Source of the DNA: Lactobacillus sp. MRS-253-APC-2B
GTDB taxonomy: Bacteria > Bacillota > Bacilli > Lactobacillales > Lactobacillaceae
Direction: 5' to 3'
Assembly: GCF_012843675.1 (NCBI RefSeq)
Contig: NZ_JABAFO010000008.1
Span: forward strand, 19,783-83,782
Length of the DNA: 64,000 nucleotides
The notes beneath the pieces were generated by a model. The model saw nothing but the letters and a program-made list of their open reading frames with translations, searched no databases and was not told the origin of the DNA. Position numbers and translations under genes: made by a program. Shown piece by piece: positions 61,083 to 64,000 of the stretch. Positions within the stretch are counted from its first letter, which is position 1; each line of letters begins with the position of its first letter.

Positions 61083-61743
61083 TAAAAACAACTATGCAGT
61101 AATTGGCATCGGCCAGTTCGGCAGCTCGGTCTGTGAAACTTTGGCTGAGGCACATCAGGATATTTTAGCTATTGATAAAAATGAGGATGTCGTGAATGAA
61201 TATGCCAACATGGTAACGCGCGCTGTGATTGCCGATGCCCAAGATGAAGAAGCTATGCGCGAACTTGATCTGGGTAGTTTTGACAATGTCTATATCTCAG
61301 TCGGCAATATCCAGGCCAGCATTATGGCAACGCTGATTGTTAAAGAACTAGGAGCCAAAAACATCATTTGCAAGGCGGAAAATGAGAATCATGCCCGCGT
61401 ACTGGAAAAAATTGGCGCTGATTATGTAGTGCGGCCAGAACGTGACATGGCCAGGCGAATGGTATTTCACCAGCTGCATTTAAACATTGCCAACTATCTG
61501 ATCTTAAATCATGAGCTGACTCTAGCCGAAATTGAGGTCAAGAGTCCTGATTTTTGTGAACACACGCTAAAAGAACTTAATCTGCGCGATGCCTACCAAG
61601 TTAATGTGATTGCCATTGTCAGTGGTGATCAGGTCAATAAATTGCCGCAAGCCGATGACATGCTGCATTATGGTGATCATATCTCGGTGGTCGGGGATGT
61701 TGGCTCGATTCAAAAACTCAGCTCGGTGATTGCCAGTGAATAA
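61075..61743 (+). CDS. ktrA: potassium uptake regulatory subunit KtrA (TTG start)
   Basis: A 222-residue RCK protein. The Rossmann nucleotide-binding motif is IGIGQFGSSV (about 10-19), followed by DKNEDVVNEYAN, and the C-terminal TrkA_C domain spans about 135-220. It binds ATP/ADP and NAD(H) and gates KtrB. The start is a TTG at 61075, eight bases after AGAAGGGG and overlapping the end of ktrB; no ATG fits the conserved N-terminus. Confidence 0.94.
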   Translation: MANKNNYAVIGIGQFGSSVCETLAEAHQDILAIDKNEDVVNEYANMVTRAVIADAQDEEAMRELDLGSFDNVYISVGNIQASIMATLIVKELGAKNIICKAENENHARVLEKIGADYVVRPERDMARRMVFHQLHLNIANYLILNHELTLAEIEVKSPDFCEHTLKELNLRDAYQVNVIAIVSGDQVNKLPQADDMLHYGDHISVVGDVGSIQKLSSVIASE

Positions 61744-61746
61744 AAA

Positions 61747-61785
61747 CAGCGCTGTCTCAAGCCTTAAGTGGCGATGACAGCGCTG
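61747..61785. terminator. bidirectional terminator between ktrA and metal ATPase
   Basis: CAGCGCTGTC (61747-61756) and GACAGCGCTG (61776-61785) form a perfect 10-base stem. The T run is better on the minus strand (GCTGTTTTTATT), so it mainly ends the ATPase transcript. Confidence 0.82.
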
Positions 61786-61802
61786 CTTGATTTTTAAATA
61801 AG

Positions 61803-63623
61803 TTAATCATCGATATCGGAAAGACCGTGACGAGCTCTTAATGCCCAAAGGATCGAAACGGTATCGATTACTTCTTGGAGCATGGCACCAATAAAGGCAG
61901 GAATGATGCCAAATGCAGCAATCAGCATCAAGGCCGTACAGATCCCGATTCCAATTAAGACGGCCTGTTGAGCAATCTTCATAGTTTCTTGGGAGATAGT
62001 AACGGCAACGACAACCCGATACAGATCATCTTTAACGATAACCAGATCAGCGGACTCACTGGCCGCCGTAGAGCCATGAGCTCCCATGGCAATTCCCACA
62101 TCGGCTGTTGCCAGGGCCGGTGCATCGTTGACGCCATCACCGACCATAACGACAGGCCGCCGTTCAGTTGGCACGTTTTTGAGTGCAGCAATTTTTTGTT
62201 CAGGCAGCAAATCGGCTTTGATTTCGTGAATCCCAACCAGTTTGGCAACGTGTTGAGCAATGGCGTTTTGATCCCCGGTCAGCATAACTAGGTGCTCAAC
62301 GCCTAGTTTACGCAGCTGGGCCATGGTGCGTGGGGCTTCAGGACGTATCTGATCCTGGAAGATCACACAGCCCCAGTACTGACCATCAACGCTGACGTAG
62401 ATGGCGGTTTGTGATAGTGGCTTTTGTGTGGCATTGGGATCGGCAAAGATCAGTTTACCAACTTTGACCTGCCGACCGTCAACAGTTGCTAGAATGCCAT
62501 TGCCAACGACTTCTTTTAAATCACTGACGGAGCTGAGCGGAATCTGGTGCTCTTGGGCATAAGCGACGGTCGAGCGCGCAAGAATGTGTGGCGACTGCTC
62601 CTCGGCACTGGCGGCAAAATGCAGCAGTTCTTTGATATCAACACCAGGAGCCGGTTCAAGATGATCAACGCTCAATTGTCCGCTGGTAATCGTTCCAGTT
62701 TTATCAAAGGCCACGGTTTTGGGATGGGCCATTTTTTCAAGAACGCTCCCAGTTTTAACGATGATCCCACTGCGTGAAGCACGACTCATCCCTGAGACGA
62801 TGGCAACCGGTGCGGCTAGAATCAACGGACATGGTGAGGCAACGACCATAACTTCGGCAAAGCGTCTCGGATCCTTGGTCAATGCCCAGGCAATTCCACC
62901 GATGATAAGTGCTGCGATGGTAAATGGCACGGCATAGCGATCAGCCAGTCGAACAAAATGAGCAGGTGTGTTTTCAGCTTCCTTAACCAGGGCAACCAGT
63001 TTTTGATACTGACTGTCGCGAGCCAGCTTGATGGCCTTGATGACGATTGCTTGATCACCATTTAAAGATCCTGACATCACCGGATCGCCAACCTGTTTGT
63101 CGATTGGCTTGGACTCACCGGTTAATGAGGATTCATTGACTTGAGTTGCACCTTTGATGATCTCACCATCGATTGGTACCAGCTCCCCAGGCTTGACGAC
63201 AATCTTATCGCCTACTTTGACTTGATCAACGTGGACGTCTTCAATCTGATCATTAACCAATCGGTGTGCAGATTGTGGCGAGTTGTCCAAAAGTGCCTTA
63301 AGCTCGGAATTGGCCTTGCGTGAGGCGTAGTCTTCCAAAGCATCTCCGCCGACCAGCATAACCAAAATAACCATAGCAGCCCAGTACTCGCTGACGCTTA
63401 ACGTTGAAACCACGGCAACGATGGCCAATAGATCAACGCCATAGCGACCGCTTTTAAGCGTATGGATCATCTCAATCAGCATGGATAATGCAATCCCGGC
63501 CCCAACGATAGTTACCAGCATCTGGGCAGCCAGTGCCTGTTTAAAGGCGTATTGCAGCAGTACGGCAACTAAGGCGACAGCTAAAATCATGAACAATTTT
63601 TGCCGATGCGAAAATTTTTTCAT
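61803..63623 (-). CDS. P1B-type heavy-metal ATPase with SPC motif
   Basis: A 606-residue P-type ATPase. The phosphorylation motif is DKTGT (307-311) and TGES (168-171) marks the actuator domain. GDGVNDAPAL marks the hinge. The transmembrane metal motif is SPC (263-265, in VVASPCPLILAAP) rather than CPC or CPH, as in P1B-4 enzymes linked to Co/Fe/Zn export. There is no N-terminal CXXC metal-binding domain. The last membrane region has LQEVIDTVSILWALR in place of the HEGxT expected for classical P1B-4, so the metal is uncertain. The ATG at 63623 follows AAAGGAG. Confidence 0.92.
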   Translation of the reverse strand: MKKFSHRQKLFMILAVALVAVLLQYAFKQALAAQMLVTIVGAGIALSMLIEMIHTLKSGRYGVDLLAIVAVVSTLSVSEYWAAMVILVMLVGGDALEDYASRKANSELKALLDNSPQSAHRLVNDQIEDVHVDQVKVGDKIVVKPGELVPIDGEIIKGATQVNESSLTGESKPIDKQVGDPVMSGSLNGDQAIVIKAIKLARDSQYQKLVALVKEAENTPAHFVRLADRYAVPFTIAALIIGGIAWALTKDPRRFAEVMVVASPCPLILAAPVAIVSGMSRASRSGIIVKTGSVLEKMAHPKTVAFDKTGTITSGQLSVDHLEPAPGVDIKELLHFAASAEEQSPHILARSTVAYAQEHQIPLSSVSDLKEVVGNGILATVDGRQVKVGKLIFADPNATQKPLSQTAIYVSVDGQYWGCVIFQDQIRPEAPRTMAQLRKLGVEHLVMLTGDQNAIAQHVAKLVGIHEIKADLLPEQKIAALKNVPTERRPVVMVGDGVNDAPALATADVGIAMGAHGSTAASESADLVIVKDDLYRVVVAVTISQETMKIAQQAVLIGIGICTALMLIAAFGIIPAFIGAMLQEVIDTVSILWALRARHGLSDIDD

Positions 63624-63671
63624 AATTTTCAGCTCCTTTCCCCAAATTTTGTCTTAATTATAAATCAAAAT

Positions 63672-63685
63672 GGTAAACGCTTCCA
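63672..63685. promoter_or_regulatory. weak cre-like sequence before metal ATPase
   Basis: GGTAAACGCTTCCA matches the cre consensus at 12 of 14 positions, about 50 bases upstream of the ATPase start. Confidence 0.35.
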
Positions 63686-63774
63686 GATAACGGCTTAGAA
63701 TGGCAATGTTAATTTAGATAGGTCGAGAGTAATTAATAAAAATAAGCAAAACCAACAAAAATATCAAATTAGTA

Positions 63775-63803
63775 TTGACTTTAAACAGTTTTATCGGTAA
63801 TAT
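63775..63803 (+). promoter_or_regulatory. promoter of tRNA-Gly/tRNA-Arg
   Basis: TTGACT (63775-63780), 17-base spacer, TAATAT (63798-63803). It starts a tRNA run that continues past the window. Confidence 0.75.
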
Positions 63804-63837
63804 ATATAACTGTTGATACGATATCAACGAATGATTT

Positions 63838-63909
63838 GCGGAAGTAGTTCAGTGGTAGAACATCACCTTGCCATGGTGGGGGTCGCGGGTTCGAATCCCG
63901 TCTTCCGCT
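63838..63909 (+). tRNA. tRNA-Gly (GCC)
   Basis: Acceptor GCGGAAG pairs with CTTCCGC; the anticodon loop TTGCCAT carries GCC; the T-arm is GCGGGTTCGAATCCCG. CCA is not encoded. Confidence 0.96.
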
Positions 63910-63927
63910 TGATTCCATTATTTTTAT

Positions 63928-64000
63928 GCACCCATAGCGCAATTGGATAGAGTGTCTGACTACGAATCAGAAGGTTGAAGGTTCGACTCCTTCTGGGTGC
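63928..64000 (+). tRNA. tRNA-Arg (ACG), reaches window edge
   Basis: Acceptor GCACCCA pairs with TGGGTGC at the last seven bases of the window; the anticodon loop CTACGAA carries ACG, whose A34 is normally edited to inosine. The discriminator base lies just outside the window. Confidence 0.94.

Noticed and set aside
1..64000. CRISPR arrays, insertion sequences, prophage, toxin-antitoxin or defence systems
   Set aside because: I saw no regularly spaced repeats, transposase, integrase, phage structural or defence genes. The only dispersed repeat is the three-copy intergenic element.

Overview
The window reads as a chromosomal segment of a low-to-mid GC lactic acid bacterium of the Lactobacillaceae, most like a heterofermentative Limosilactobacillus-type species. 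Supporting signs are strong GGAGG ribosome binding sites, several TTG/GTG starts, cre-like CcpA sites, a citrate lyase cluster controlled by a SorC-type regulator, an isoleucine 2-epimerase homologue, MprF, LuxS, RNase J and paired LAB-type permeases. The genus is inference. I see no prophage, insertion sequence, CRISPR array, rRNA operon or replication origin.

Layout. 1-3.2 kb: a truncated unknown gene, a PPK2 polyphosphate kinase with an unknown partner, and a TVP38-type membrane protein. 3.2-10 kb: sucrose use (GH32 sucrose-6-phosphate hydrolase, then EIIBCA sucrose PTS) split by a GNAT gene and a zinc alcohol dehydrogenase. The two sucrose genes share a LacI-type operator sequence and cre-like sites. 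10-25 kb: a citrate/succinate region. fumC-frd, an LDH/MDH-family enzyme with a malate-dehydrogenase-type specificity residue plus a DASS transporter, a divergent CitI-like regulator, and citM-citC-citD-citE-citF followed by citG and a LysR regulator. Together they encode citrate uptake, cleavage to acetate and oxaloacetate, and two fates for oxaloacetate: decarboxylation to pyruvate (CitM), or reduction through malate and fumarate to succinate.

25-32 kb: threonine/serine exporter, a uracil-DNA-glycosylase-like protein without Fe-S cysteines, an HSL-type hydrolase, a DJ-1 protein, and an isoleucine 2-epimerase homologue with an amino acid permease. 32-44 kb: MprF, tRNA-Asp, RluA-type pseudouridine synthase, LuxS, a MerR/MFS/DUF4811 efflux module, a small unknown protein, RNase J and a CPBP protease. 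44-53 kb: UppP, multicopper oxidase, UspA, two VIT-family metal transporters, GDPD, a CDF exporter divergent from an MntR-type regulator, a two-gene threonine/serine exporter and a PAP2 phosphatase. 53-64 kb: an esterase, a GNAT protein, two paralogous LysP-type permeases (the second behind a lysine riboswitch), a deoxynucleoside kinase, tRNA-Val and tRNA-Leu, KtrB-KtrA potassium uptake, a P1B-type metal ATPase, and tRNA-Gly and tRNA-Arg at the right edge.

The most unusual feature is a structured intergenic repeat of about 190 bases present three times (32.26-32.45, 36.82-37.01 and 40.33-40.52 kb). Each copy starts about 4 bases after the stop codon of a different gene (mprF, luxS, an unknown 115-residue gene), lies in that gene's orientation, holds a long central hairpin and ends in a terminator-like hairpin. 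It looks like a spreading 3'-UTR/terminator module.
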